This document shows positions 11,819-19,351 of a DNA stretch of 64,000 nucleotides, one piece after another. The notes below the pieces were generated by a model that searched no databases, had not been told where the DNA came from, and worked only from the letters and a program-made list of their open reading frames with translations. The stretch is taken from positions 2,392,501-2,456,500 of the forward strand of contig BPGH01000001.1 of assembly GCA_026002935.1 (NCBI GenBank). The letters run 5' to 3'. The stretch comes from Acidimicrobiia bacterium. GTDB lineage: Bacteria; Actinomycetota; Acidimicrobiia; IMCC26256; PALSA-610. The position numbers were made by a program, and so were the translations under genes. The first letter of the stretch is position 1, and the number at the start of each line of letters is the position of its first letter.

Positions 11819-12275
11819 GACGAATAGCATACACCGACCTGAATACACCCCCGGGGACCCCGCCCCGGCCCGGTACGCGTGGTCCGACCTGCGGCCGGGG
11901 CTGCGGCTCGGGCCGCTGCGGGTCTCGGTGTCGGCCGCCGCCAACGAGCGGTTCCTGCGCGCCGCGGGCGTGTCCCACCCGGTCTTCGCCGCGGGCGCGT
12001 GCTACCCGCCGATCGCGGCCAACCTCACCGTCATGCTGTTCGGGCGCCACTGCGCGGAGCCGGTCGTCCAGACCCGCCAGCGCCTCGTGTGCGACGGCCG
12101 GGTCGGGACCGGCACGCCGCTCGTCGTCACCGGCGAGATCGTCGCCCGCTACGAGAAGCGCGGCCGCGGCTACGTCGACCTGCACGCGACCGTCGCGACC
12201 GAGGACGACCCGGCGCACGCCCGGTGGACCTCGGAGGTCACCTTCACCCCGGCCGCGACCCTCGGGGCCCGGTGA
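11817..12275 (+). CDS. FAS1-type MaoC-like hotdog dehydratase, subunit A
   Basis: 152-residue protein that looks like the N-terminal half of an actinobacterial MaoC-like dehydratase (the FAS1-like dehydratase domain). Visible are RLGPLRVSVSAAANERFLRAAG, HPVFAAGACYPP and RQRLVCDGRVGTGTPL. Such proteins usually pair with a second hotdog protein to form an enoyl-CoA or hydroxyacyl hydratase, and a second hotdog gene follows with a GTGA overlap. The start ATG 11817 is the only good in-frame start; it overlaps the argC ATG on the other strand. The likely role is acyl-CoA metabolism; the substrate is unknown. Confidence 0.7.
   Translation: MTNSIHRPEYTPGDPAPARYAWSDLRPGLRLGPLRVSVSAAANERFLRAAGVSHPVFAAGACYPPIAANLTVMLFGRHCAEPVVQTRQRLVCDGRVGTGTPLVVTGEIVARYEKRGRGYVDLHATVATEDDPAHARWTSEVTFTPAATLGAR
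11819..11848 (-). promoter_or_regulatory. Putative arg operon promoter with possible ArgR half-sites
   Basis: An AT-richer island in otherwise GC-rich DNA. On the minus strand, TATGCT (11831-11826) ends seven bases before the argC ATG, the spacing expected for a leaderless actinobacterial transcript. On the plus strand two GAATA elements, CGAATA at 11821 and TGAATA at 11840, lie 19 bp apart. TGAATA is the half-site of the classical ARG box, so ArgR binding is plausible but not proven. The island lies within the first codons of the divergent gene at 11817. Confidence 0.45.
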
Positions 12276-12635
12276 GCCACCTCGAGCGCACGCTCGTGCT
12301 CGACGCGGACGCGATCCGCGCGTACTCGCGGCGGGGCAACTACCACTCCGACCCCGAGGCCGCCGCCGCACTCGGCCTGCCCGGCCTCGTCGCGCAGGGC
12401 GTGCACGTGGCCGGCCCGGCCTACGGCGCGCTGGTCGACGCCTGGGGCGAGGGGTTCGTCACCGGCGGCGAGCTCGACGTGCGGTTCGTCGGGCTCGTCC
12501 TCGCCGGCGACACCGTCGTCGCGCGCGTCGAGGACCGCGGCGACGCGGCCGCCATCGAGGTCGTCGACGTCACCGCCGGGCAGCACCGCCGTCGTCGGCA
12601 CCGCCCGCCGGCGCGCCCCGGGGAGCCCGCGGTGA
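12272..12635 (+). CDS. MaoC-like hotdog dehydratase, subunit B (one frameshift)
   Basis: About 120 residues, hotdog-fold partner of the preceding gene. LPGLVAQGVHVAGPAYGALVD corresponds to the hydratase helix segment, followed by ELDVRFVGLVLAGDTV. Read literally, the frame runs straight into the dioxygenase gene. The span is 364 bp, one more than a multiple of three. Removing one G near 12578 restores an ending TAVVGTARRRAPGSPR with a TGA at 12633-12635, which overlaps GTG 12632 of the next gene as GTGA. The apparent fusion is therefore best explained by a one-base insertion. GTG 12272 overlaps the upstream stop. Confidence 0.72.
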
Positions 12636-13498
12636 CGGTCCCCCGCGCGCCCCACCCCTGGAACGAGTCGTTCACCTGGGCCGACCACCCCGGCCCGTTC
12701 TCGACCGTCACCGCCGCCCAGGCCCGCCAGTTCGACGAGCTGGGGTTCTTCGTCGTCGAGGACGCGTTCGACGCCGCGACGGTCGCGGCGCTCGACCGCG
12801 AGATCGCGCCCGGCGAGGCCGCCGTGCGGTCGTTCCTCGAACGGCAGGAGTCGGGCCGTTTCGGTGTCGCCGGCGTCGACACCCAGACCGTCGCCCCGCA
12901 CCTCGTCACCCGCTCCGAGGTGCTCGCCCGGTTCTGCGCGCACCCGCTGCTCACCGGGATCTGCGCCGACCTGGTCGGTCCCGACGTGCGCCTCTACTGG
13001 GAACAGGCGGTCTACAAGCAGCCGCACGGCGCCGAGCCGGTGCTGTGGCACCAGGACAACGGCTACACGTTCGTCGAGCCGCAGGCCTACCTGACGTGCT
13101 GGGTCGCGATCACCGACGCGACGCCCGAGAACGGCTGCGTCGAGGTGGTGCCCGGCGCGCACCGCGACGGCACGCTCGTGCACCGCGACACACCGATCGG
13201 CTTCGAGTGCTGGGGCGACGAGGCCGCGGCGGTGCCGGTGCCGGTGCGGGCCGGGAGCGTCGTCGTGTTCAGCTCCCTCACCCCCCACCGCACCGGCCGC
13301 AACCGCACCGACACCGTGCGCAAGGCCTACATCGTCCAGTACGCGCCCGACGGCGCGGTCGCGTACCGGCCCGGGCCGGACGGCGCGCGCGGCCCGGCCG
13401 AGCCGCAGGACGACGCGCGCCGCCAGTTCCCGGTGCTGCGCGCCGGGGTGCCGTGCGTGCCGGGCCCGGACGCCCCCGCGCGCCCGGGCCCAGCGTGA
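12632..13498 (+). CDS. Phytanoyl-CoA dioxygenase (PhyH) family protein
   Basis: Fe(II)/2-oxoglutarate-dependent oxygenase of about 288 residues. The metal triad is visible as WHQDNGYTF (HxD) and, about 90 residues later, SLTPHRTGRN (distal His), with RKAYIVQY giving a candidate 2-oxoglutarate-binding Arg. ENGCVEVVPGAHRDG is typical of the PhyH family. It shares a GTGA overlap with the MaoC-like gene, so the three genes form one cassette. A role in hydroxylating an acyl-CoA or a related lipid or small molecule is inferred. Only 12 bp separate its stop from the convergent surface-protein gene and no terminator hairpin is evident there. Confidence 0.85.
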   Translation: MTVPRAPHPWNESFTWADHPGPFSTVTAAQARQFDELGFFVVEDAFDAATVAALDREIAPGEAAVRSFLERQESGRFGVAGVDTQTVAPHLVTRSEVLARFCAHPLLTGICADLVGPDVRLYWEQAVYKQPHGAEPVLWHQDNGYTFVEPQAYLTCWVAITDATPENGCVEVVPGAHRDGTLVHRDTPIGFECWGDEAAAVPVPVRAGSVVVFSSLTPHRTGRNRTDTVRKAYIVQYAPDGAVAYRPGPDGARGPAEPQDDARRQFPVLRAGVPCVPGPDAPARPGPA

Positions 13499-13510
13499 CG
13501 CCCCGGCGCG

Positions 13511-14835
13511 TCAGCTGTCGCCGCGGGTGGTGGGCGTCGGCACCGACGACGTCGTCGTGCTCGACGCCGGGGCCGTCGTGGTCGTCGTGGTCGGCGGCGC
13601 GCTCGTCGACGTGGTCGAGGTGCTGACCGTCGTGGACGTCGACGTGGACGTGGAGGTCGAGGTGGACGTCGACGTCGAGGGCGACGAGGTCGTCGGCGCC
13701 CCGGTCGTGGACGTCGCGGGCGCGGTGGTCGTCGAGCCCGGCGGCACGTGGTCGGCGTTCAGGTTGATCCCGCGGTCGCTCACGAAGGAGCGGGCCCACA
13801 GCCTGCCGTGCAGGTGGGTGCGGTGCCCGAGCCCCACCTTCGCGTTCGGCGCCCACAGGTGCCCGAAGAACCCGGAGTTGCGCCCGAAGCTCACGGTCGT
13901 GCCCTTCACCGTCACCCGGGCCGCCTGCGACGCCTTCGAGCCGAACTGCCCGCTCGGCATCGAGAGGTTCTTCGCGACCTGCACGACCGTGCCCGGCGCG
14001 AGGTCGAGGTGGGCGGAGCGGTCGATGTTGAGGTTGCAGAACGTGTAGGTGCCCGGCCGCAGGGTGACGTCGCCGTCGACCCGCACGTCGCCGTACACCC
14101 CCGGTGCCGGGTTCGCGACCCCCCGGCCCCCACCGAAGGTGACGGTCGCCGTCCGCTCGTTGCACGAGAACGACGGCTCGCGCTCGAACCCGTGCGCCGC
14201 GAGCTGCAGCGCGAGCGGGCCGCCGGGGACGTCGCGGATCAGCTCGGGGGCGAACACCCCGTCGTGGTGGGGCCCGTCGTACCACCGCTTGTACGTGAGG
14301 CTCCGGGCCCGCGGGTTGGTGCCGGGGCAGTTGGCCACCGACGGGGACGGGTTCCGCCAGTCGGTCGCGCAGTAGCCGACGATCACGTCCCACAGCACGC
14401 ACGCCCGCCCGATCGCCGCGGTGTCGGCGACCACCTGGCTGCCCTCGTCCATCTGGATCGCCAGCCCGTCGCCCGGGCCCTGGCACATGCGCAGCCGCGC
14501 GTCGCCGCCGATGCGCCCCGGCTCGTTGACGCCGACGTTGCCGCCGCGCACGACGCCGTGATCGTCGTGGTCGTCGCCCTTGAGCTGGATGGAGTCCAGC
14601 GCGAACAGCACGTACGACGCCAGGTCGGTGGCGTGGCGGACGGACGGGTCGGGCGGCGCGGGCTGGGAGAGCGCGGGGTGCGACCCGTGAGCAGGTCACC
14701 GGTGAACGCCCCGCCCGCGGCGAGGAGCGCGCCGGCGACGGCGGTCGCGAGCAGCCGCCGCCGCAGCCCGAGCCCGGCGGCCGGCCGCGGCGGGCTCGGC
14801 GGCCCGGCGGGGGTGTCGAGGTTCGGTGCCGTCAT
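13511..14835 (-). CDS. Secreted surface protein with Thr/Ser-rich tail (one frameshift)
   Basis: About 440 residues, no named family recognised. The N-terminus has a short polar head, then RRRLLATAVAGALLAAGGAF, a signal-peptide or membrane-anchor segment. The conserved core has YVLFALDSIQLKG near the start, GNVGVNEPG, QVVADTAAIGRAC, PGTYTFCNLNI and FGHLWAPNAKVGLGHRT, the last suggesting a beta-solenoid or beta-sandwich surface domain. The last 70 residues are Thr/Ser/Pro rich with (TS)n repeats and end PTPTTRGDS, with no sorting signal. The frame breaks once near 14683-14693 between the signal segment and the core. ATG 14835 has AAGGAG eight bases upstream. It is paralogous to the gene immediately upstream at 14888. 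Function unknown. Confidence 0.72.
13610..13700. repeat. GTCGAC/GTGGAC hexamer repeats encoding the (TS)n tail
   Basis: Imperfect tandem GTCGAC and GTGGAC hexamers. On the minus strand they encode alternating Thr-Ser in the tail of the surface protein ending at 13511. The complementary strand is open as a Val-Asp-rich frame, which is a by-product of the repeat. Confidence 0.8.
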
Positions 14836-14887
14836 GGTCGGTCTCCTTGGGTGCGTCCTGCAGTGGAGTCGGCGCGCCGCCGTCCCG

Positions 14888-16357
14888 TCAGCCCCGCACG
14901 GGCCGGCGGCGCGCCAGGCCCGCCAGCGCCGCGCCGGTGACGACGAACGCGAACGCCGCCACCCGGGCACCGCCGCCGCCACCCGTCGTCGGCAGCCGCC
15001 GGGCCGCGGCGGTCGTGGTCGTCGCCGCCGCCGCGCTGGTCGGCGTCGTGGAGGTCGAGCCGAGCGTGGTCACCGTCGCCCCGGTCGTGGAGGTCGACGC
15101 GAGGCTCGAGCTCGACTGCGCGACCGTCGTCGACGACGTGCTCGACGCGGTGGTGGACGAGCTGGTCGACGAGACCGCCGTGCTGGAGGGCGCGACGGTC
15201 GTCGTGCTCGTGGACGTGCTCGTGGACGTGGACGTGCTCGGCGACGTGGTGGTCGACGTGGACGTACTGGTGGTCGACGTGGACGTGCTCGTCGACGTGG
15301 ACGTGGACGTGGACGTACTGGCGGTCGACGTGGACGTGCTCGTCGACGTGGACGTCGACGTGGTGGTGGACGTGGACGTGCTCGAGGACGTCGTGGTCGA
15401 CGGGTTGTTGAAGTTGAAGTCGCTGTTGAGGTGGCGGGCCCAGAAGTTGCCCTCGAGGCGCGTCCCCCGCCCCAGGTTGATCGTGCCGTTCGGCGCCCAG
15501 AACCGCCCCTTCACGGTGCTGTTCTCGCCGAAGGTCGACGTCGTGTCGTTCGCGCTGCCGAGCACCTGGTTGCGCACGAAGAACCGGGTGAGCGGCGACG
15601 AGGTCACCTCGCCGCCGTCGCCGACGACGAGGCGCGTCACGATGCGGACCACCGTGTCGGGCTGGGTGACCAGCCGACCGCCGCCGAGGTTCAGCTTGCA
15701 GAAGGTGTACGTACCGGCCCCGAGCGTGAGGGTGCCGCCCCCGACGCGCACGTTTCCGTACGAGCCGGGCGCCAGCGTGCCCGTGAGGAGGGTCGAGGTG
15801 TTGTCGTCGTAGGCGGGGTCGCCGCACGAGAAGTCCGGGAACGCCGGCAGCTCGCCGACCTCGAGCACGCCGTCGCCGTCGTCGGGGACCAGGATCGGTG
15901 CGTCGAACAGCCCGCGCCCGGTGCGCACCGTCGGGGTGCCGGCGCCGACCTGGGCGTTCAGGTAGAGCCGGTCGAGGTCGCAGCCGTCGCCGAGGCGGGC
16001 GGTGTCGGCGACGAGCTGCGTGCCCGGGGCGAACCACGCGTCGCGGTTGGTGCACACCTCGAGCACGGCGTCGCCGTCGGACGGGTCGGGGTCGGGGTTG
16101 TTGACGCCGACGTCGCCCGGGAACAGCGACGGGTTGCCGCCCCCGCCGCCCTTCACGTCGATGTCGTCGAGCGCGAACAGGAAGTAGGTCGTGATGTCGC
16201 GCGAGTGCCCGTTCGCCGGGAGGGTCGGCGGGGGGACCGCGGCCCCGGCCGGCACGACCGCGACGAACAGGCCGGCGACAGCGACCACTGCCGCCGACGC
16301 CACCGCCGCCGCCCCGGCGCGTCGGCGCGCCCCCCGCGGCCCGTGGACCCCACCCAT
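14888..16357 (-). CDS. LPXTG-type cell-wall-anchored surface protein with Ser/Thr stalk
   Basis: 489 residues. A signal peptide (RRRAG then a hydrophobic stretch ending PAGAAVPPP) precedes a core of about 300 residues: YFLFALDDIDVKGG, GDVGVNNPD, QLVADTARLGDGC, PGSYGNVRVGGGTL, AGTYTFCKLNLGGG and FWAPNGTINLGRGTRLEG. A stalk of about 130 Ser/Thr residues follows, then the sorting signal LPTTGGGGG, a hydrophobic helix and RRRPVRG, the standard layout of a sortase substrate. No sortase is in the window. The core matches the downstream gene segment by segment, so the pair arose by tandem duplication. WAPNG/LxGNFWA repeats suggest a beta-helical fold, which is inference. ATG 16357 has GGGGAG upstream. 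The role may be adhesion or envelope structure. Confidence 0.82.
   Translation of the reverse strand: MGGVHGPRGARRRAGAAAVASAAVVAVAGLFVAVVPAGAAVPPPTLPANGHSRDITTYFLFALDDIDVKGGGGGNPSLFPGDVGVNNPDPDPSDGDAVLEVCTNRDAWFAPGTQLVADTARLGDGCDLDRLYLNAQVGAGTPTVRTGRGLFDAPILVPDDGDGVLEVGELPAFPDFSCGDPAYDDNTSTLLTGTLAPGSYGNVRVGGGTLTLGAGTYTFCKLNLGGGRLVTQPDTVVRIVTRLVVGDGGEVTSSPLTRFFVRNQVLGSANDTTSTFGENSTVKGRFWAPNGTINLGRGTRLEGNFWARHLNSDFNFNNPSTTTSSSTSTSTTTSTSTSTSTSTSTASTSTSTSTSTSTSTSTTSTSTSTTTSPSTSTSTSTSTSTTTVAPSSTAVSSTSSSTTASSTSSTTVAQSSSSLASTSTTGATVTTLGSTSTTPTSAAAATTTTAAARRLPTTGGGGGARVAAFAFVVTGAALAGLARRRPVRG
14981..14995 (-). other. LPTTG sortase recognition motif
   Basis: Codons for Leu-Pro-Thr-Thr-Gly near the C-terminus of the surface protein at 14888-16357. 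They are followed by a hydrophobic segment and a terminal Arg cluster. This is the usual arrangement for sortase-mediated attachment to peptidoglycan. Confidence 0.85.
15187..15400. repeat. Hexamer repeat array encoding the Ser/Thr stalk
   Basis: About 210 bp of imperfect GTGGAC, GTCGAC and GTGCTC hexamers. On the minus strand they encode (TS)n with occasional Thr-Thr, Ala and Pro interruptions. In-frame hexamer gain or loss would change stalk length without shifting the frame. Assembly of this array from short or noisy reads may be unreliable. Confidence 0.82.
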
Positions 16358-16409
16358 TCCGTGCTCCCCGCTCCCCCGGCCCGCCCGGGCCCGTCGGAAG
16401 AATGGGGTG

Positions 16410-16439
16410 ATTCAACCAGCCCTGCCGTTTTCCGGTCAA
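16410..16439 (-). promoter_or_regulatory. Putative housekeeping promoter for the surface-protein pair
   Basis: Minus strand TTGACC (16439-16434), an 18-bp spacer, and TTGAAT (16415-16410), in the 169-bp gap between the thioesterase stop and the surface-protein ATG at 16357. The implied leader is about 45 nt. The gap is noticeably less GC-rich here. The remainder of the gap holds nothing else I recognise. Confidence 0.5.
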
Positions 16440-16526
16440 TGCGGGCACCACGGAAGAAGGGGTGATCCGGCGAGAAAGGTCCGAACGGCCCAGCCCCGGG
16501 CGAGCCGGGCCGGGGCGGCGCCGCGC

Positions 16527-16949
16527 CTATGCGGTCGGGGCAGCCAGCCGGGCCGCCAGGGCGGCGCGCACCCGCTCGGGGATCGCGACCGAGGTGGTGG
16601 TCCCCGGCGTCACCGACACGTAGGTGATCGTGGCCTCGCACGCCGGCCGGCCGGCCACGGCGGCCCGGTACCGCAGGTCGAACGACTTCGTGCCGATCCG
16701 CACCGGCTCCACCGCGATCTCGACCCACTCGTCGAAGCGGGCCGACCCCGACCACTCGAGGACCGCCTTCACCAGCATCACGTCGAACTCGCGGATCCAG
16801 AAGTCGGGGCCGAAGCCGAGCGACTCCATGAACCGGGTGCACGCGTCGTCGAAGTAGGTGAGCCAGTGGGCGTTGAACACGACGCCCTGGCCGTCGATCT
16901 CGGCGAAACGGACGCGGAGCCGGTGGGTGAACGGCGCCGGGGCGGTCAT
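16527..16949 (-). CDS. Acyl-CoA thioesterase, YbgC/4-hydroxybenzoyl-CoA thioesterase family
   Basis: 140-residue single hotdog protein. VRFAEIDGQGVVFNAHWLTYFD corresponds to the active-site region of this family, with Asp in the D-x-x-G-x-V(V/F) position, followed by FMESLG and VLEWSGSARFDEWVEI. The likely reaction is acyl-CoA hydrolysis; the chain type is unknown. ATG 16949 overlaps the pheT stop as ATGA, so it is cotranscribed as the last gene of the infC-pheT unit. Membership in that operon probably reflects transcriptional convenience rather than function. Confidence 0.85.
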   Translation of the reverse strand: MTAPAPFTHRLRVRFAEIDGQGVVFNAHWLTYFDDACTRFMESLGFGPDFWIREFDVMLVKAVLEWSGSARFDEWVEIAVEPVRIGTKSFDLRYRAAVAGRPACEATITYVSVTPGTTTSVAIPERVRAALAARLAAPTA

Positions 16950-19333
16950 CCGCGCAGCTCCGCGCCGTGGGCGGCCACCACCGCGTCGATCACGGCGCCG
17001 CGCAGCGCGCCGACCTCCTCGTCGGTGAGCGTGCGGTCGGCGGCCCGGAAGCGCAGCGAGAACGCGAGGCTCACCCGGCCGGCGCCCAGCGCCTCCGACC
17101 GGAAGACGTCGAACAGCCGCACCGACTCGAGCGCGGGGCCGGCGGCCGCCCGGATCGTCCGCTGCACGTCGCCCGCCGCGACCCCCTCGGGCACGACGAA
17201 CGCGAGGTCGACCGCCGAGGCCGGGAACCGCGAGACCGGCGCGGCCCGCCGCGCCACGCGCGCCGCGCCGAGCAGGGCGTCGAGGCGCAACTCCAGCAGG
17301 TGCACGGGGACCGGCAGGTCGAGGGCGCGCACCACGTCCCGGTCGACCTCGCCGACCACCCCCGCCTCGGCCCCGTCGACCAGCACCCGCGCCGCACGCG
17401 CCGGGTGCAGGCCGGGCGCGGGGCCGGCCTCGAGCCGCCAGTCGGCCAGCCGCAGCTCCTGCGCGACCGCCTCGAGGACGGCCACGAGATCGTGCACCGA
17501 GGCGTCACGGTCGGGCTCGTGCGGCGACCGGCGGACCACGCCGGAGCGGACCGCCGCGACGTGGGTGGCCTCGGTGGGCAGGACCGCGCCGGCGGCGGGC
17601 GGCGCGAACACCGTGCCGATCTCGAACAGGGCGACGTCGGGGGTGCCGTGCGCCGCGTTCGTGGCGACGGCCCGCAGGAGGCCCGGCGCCAGCCGCGGCC
17701 GCAGCAGCGACTCCTCGGCGCGCAGCGGGTTCTCGACCTCGATCACCCCGTCGAGCGGCAGGCCGGCCCGCTCCAGGTCGGCGGGCGCGAGCAGCGGCAG
17801 CGTGTACGCCTCGTCGTGGCCGGCACCGACGAGCACGTCGACCACCGTGCGCCGGTCGCGCTGGGCGGGGGTGAGCCCCCCGATCTTCTCCGGGTTCGAC
17901 GGCACCGTCCGGGGGATGTGCTGGAGGCCGACGCGGCGCGCGACCTCCTCGACGACGTCGATCTCGCGCTCGAGGTCGGGGCGGAACGTCGGCGCGAGCA
18001 CCGTGAAGGTGTCGCCGGTGCTCTCGTGCGCGATGCCGAGCGGTGCGAGCAGGGCGCGCACGTCGTCGGCCGAGAGGTCGGTGCCCAGGAGAGCGTTGAC
18101 CCGCGCGGTGCGCACCTGGATGCGGGGGCGCCCGACCGGCCGGGGGTACTCGTCGATCGCGCGCCGGTCCACCTGCGCGGCGGCGACCTCGCGCAGCAGG
18201 TCCATCGCCCGCTGCGCACCCGACGCGGTGCCGTTCGGGTCGACGCCGCGCTCGAAGCGCGCGCTCGCCTCCGAGCGCAGCCCGAGGCGCTTCGCGGTGC
18301 GGGCGATGCCCGAGGGTTCGAAGTACGCGGACTCGAGCAGCACCTCGGTGGTGGCCGGGCCGACCTCGGCGCCCGCACCGCCCATCACACCGGCGATGCC
18401 CTGCGGCACCGAGTCGGCGTCGCACACGAGGAGGTCGTCGGCGGTGAGGGTGCGCACCACGCCGTCGAGGGTCTCCATCTGCTCGCCGTCGCGCGCGAGG
18501 CGCACGACGACGCCGCGCCCGGCGAGCCGGCCGAGGTCGAACGCGTGCAGCGGCCGGCAGCGCTCGAGCATGACGTAGTTGGTGACGTCGACGACGTTGC
18601 TGATCGGCCGCATGCCCGCGAGGCGCAGGCGCCGCTGCATCCACTCCGGCGACTCGCCCATCGTGACCCGTGCGACCATCGCGACGAAGCGCGGACAGCG
18701 GTCGGGCGCCTCGACGACGACCCGGGTGCCGTCGATCTCGTCGACGAACTCGCCGGGCTCGGGGGCGGACACCTCGAGCGGGAGCCCGAAGTACGCGGCG
18801 AGCTCGCGCGCCACGCCCACGACGCCCATCGCGTCGGGACGGTTGGGGGTGATCGACAGGTCGAACACGACGTCGTCGAGTCCGAGCACCTCGCGCACGT
18901 CGGCGCCGAGCGGCGCGTCGGGCGCGAGGGCGAGGATGCCCGAGTGGTCGTCGCCGAGCCCGAGCTCGCGCGCCGAGCAGAGCATCCCCTCCGACACGAC
19001 GCCGCGGATCCTGCGCTTCTCGATCCGCAGGCCGCCGGGGAGCCGTGCCCCGACGGGCGCGAACGGCGCGACCATGCCGGGGTGGATGTTGGGCGCGCCG
19101 CACACGACGCGCAGCGTCCCGTCGCCGAAGTCGACGTCCGCGAGGCGGATCCGGTCGGCGTCGGGGTGGGGGACGACGTCCACGATGCGGCCGACCACGA
19201 CGCCGGCGACGTCGCGGCCGGGCTCCTCGACGGCCTCGACCTCGAGGCCGAGCTGGTCGAGCGCGTCGGCGATCTCGCGCGGCGGCGCCTCGAGCGGCGT
19301 GAACTCTCGCAGCCAGGACAGCGGGACGCGCAT
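16946..19333 (-). CDS. pheT: Phenylalanyl-tRNA synthetase beta subunit
   Basis: Beta chain of the alpha2-beta2 enzyme, 795 residues, the normal size. MRVPLSWLREFTPLEAPPRE is the standard N-terminus. Domains in order are an EMAP/tRNA-binding OB fold (about 40-150), the B3/B4 editing domain (about 210-380), B5 (about 400-475), a catalytic-like core, and a C-terminal FDX-ACB anticodon-binding domain (about 700-795, with VSRFPASAVDLAFVVPEG). No frameshift in 2.4 kb, in contrast to carB. ATG 19333 lies 18 bp after the pheS stop. Confidence 0.97.
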   Translation of the reverse strand: MRVPLSWLREFTPLEAPPREIADALDQLGLEVEAVEEPGRDVAGVVVGRIVDVVPHPDADRIRLADVDFGDGTLRVVCGAPNIHPGMVAPFAPVGARLPGGLRIEKRRIRGVVSEGMLCSARELGLGDDHSGILALAPDAPLGADVREVLGLDDVVFDLSITPNRPDAMGVVGVARELAAYFGLPLEVSAPEPGEFVDEIDGTRVVVEAPDRCPRFVAMVARVTMGESPEWMQRRLRLAGMRPISNVVDVTNYVMLERCRPLHAFDLGRLAGRGVVVRLARDGEQMETLDGVVRTLTADDLLVCDADSVPQGIAGVMGGAGAEVGPATTEVLLESAYFEPSGIARTAKRLGLRSEASARFERGVDPNGTASGAQRAMDLLREVAAAQVDRRAIDEYPRPVGRPRIQVRTARVNALLGTDLSADDVRALLAPLGIAHESTGDTFTVLAPTFRPDLEREIDVVEEVARRVGLQHIPRTVPSNPEKIGGLTPAQRDRRTVVDVLVGAGHDEAYTLPLLAPADLERAGLPLDGVIEVENPLRAEESLLRPRLAPGLLRAVATNAAHGTPDVALFEIGTVFAPPAAGAVLPTEATHVAAVRSGVVRRSPHEPDRDASVHDLVAVLEAVAQELRLADWRLEAGPAPGLHPARAARVLVDGAEAGVVGEVDRDVVRALDLPVPVHLLELRLDALLGAARVARRAAPVSRFPASAVDLAFVVPEGVAAGDVQRTIRAAAGPALESVRLFDVFRSEALGAGRVSLAFSLRFRAADRTLTDEEVGALRGAVIDAVVAAHGAELRG

Positions 19334-19351
19334 CGGTGCCTCGTGCAGACC

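Noticed and set aside
12272-13498. Natural fusion of a MaoC-like protein with PhyH
   Set aside because: The hotdog gene span is one base over a multiple of three, and removing one G yields a stop that overlaps the PhyH start as GTGA, like other junctions.
13527-15812. Long plus-strand open frames rich in Val-Asp over the surface-protein genes
   Set aside because: They are the complement of (TS)n codons; they have no conserved domain or good ribosome-binding site, and the minus strand has signal peptides and an LPTTG signal.
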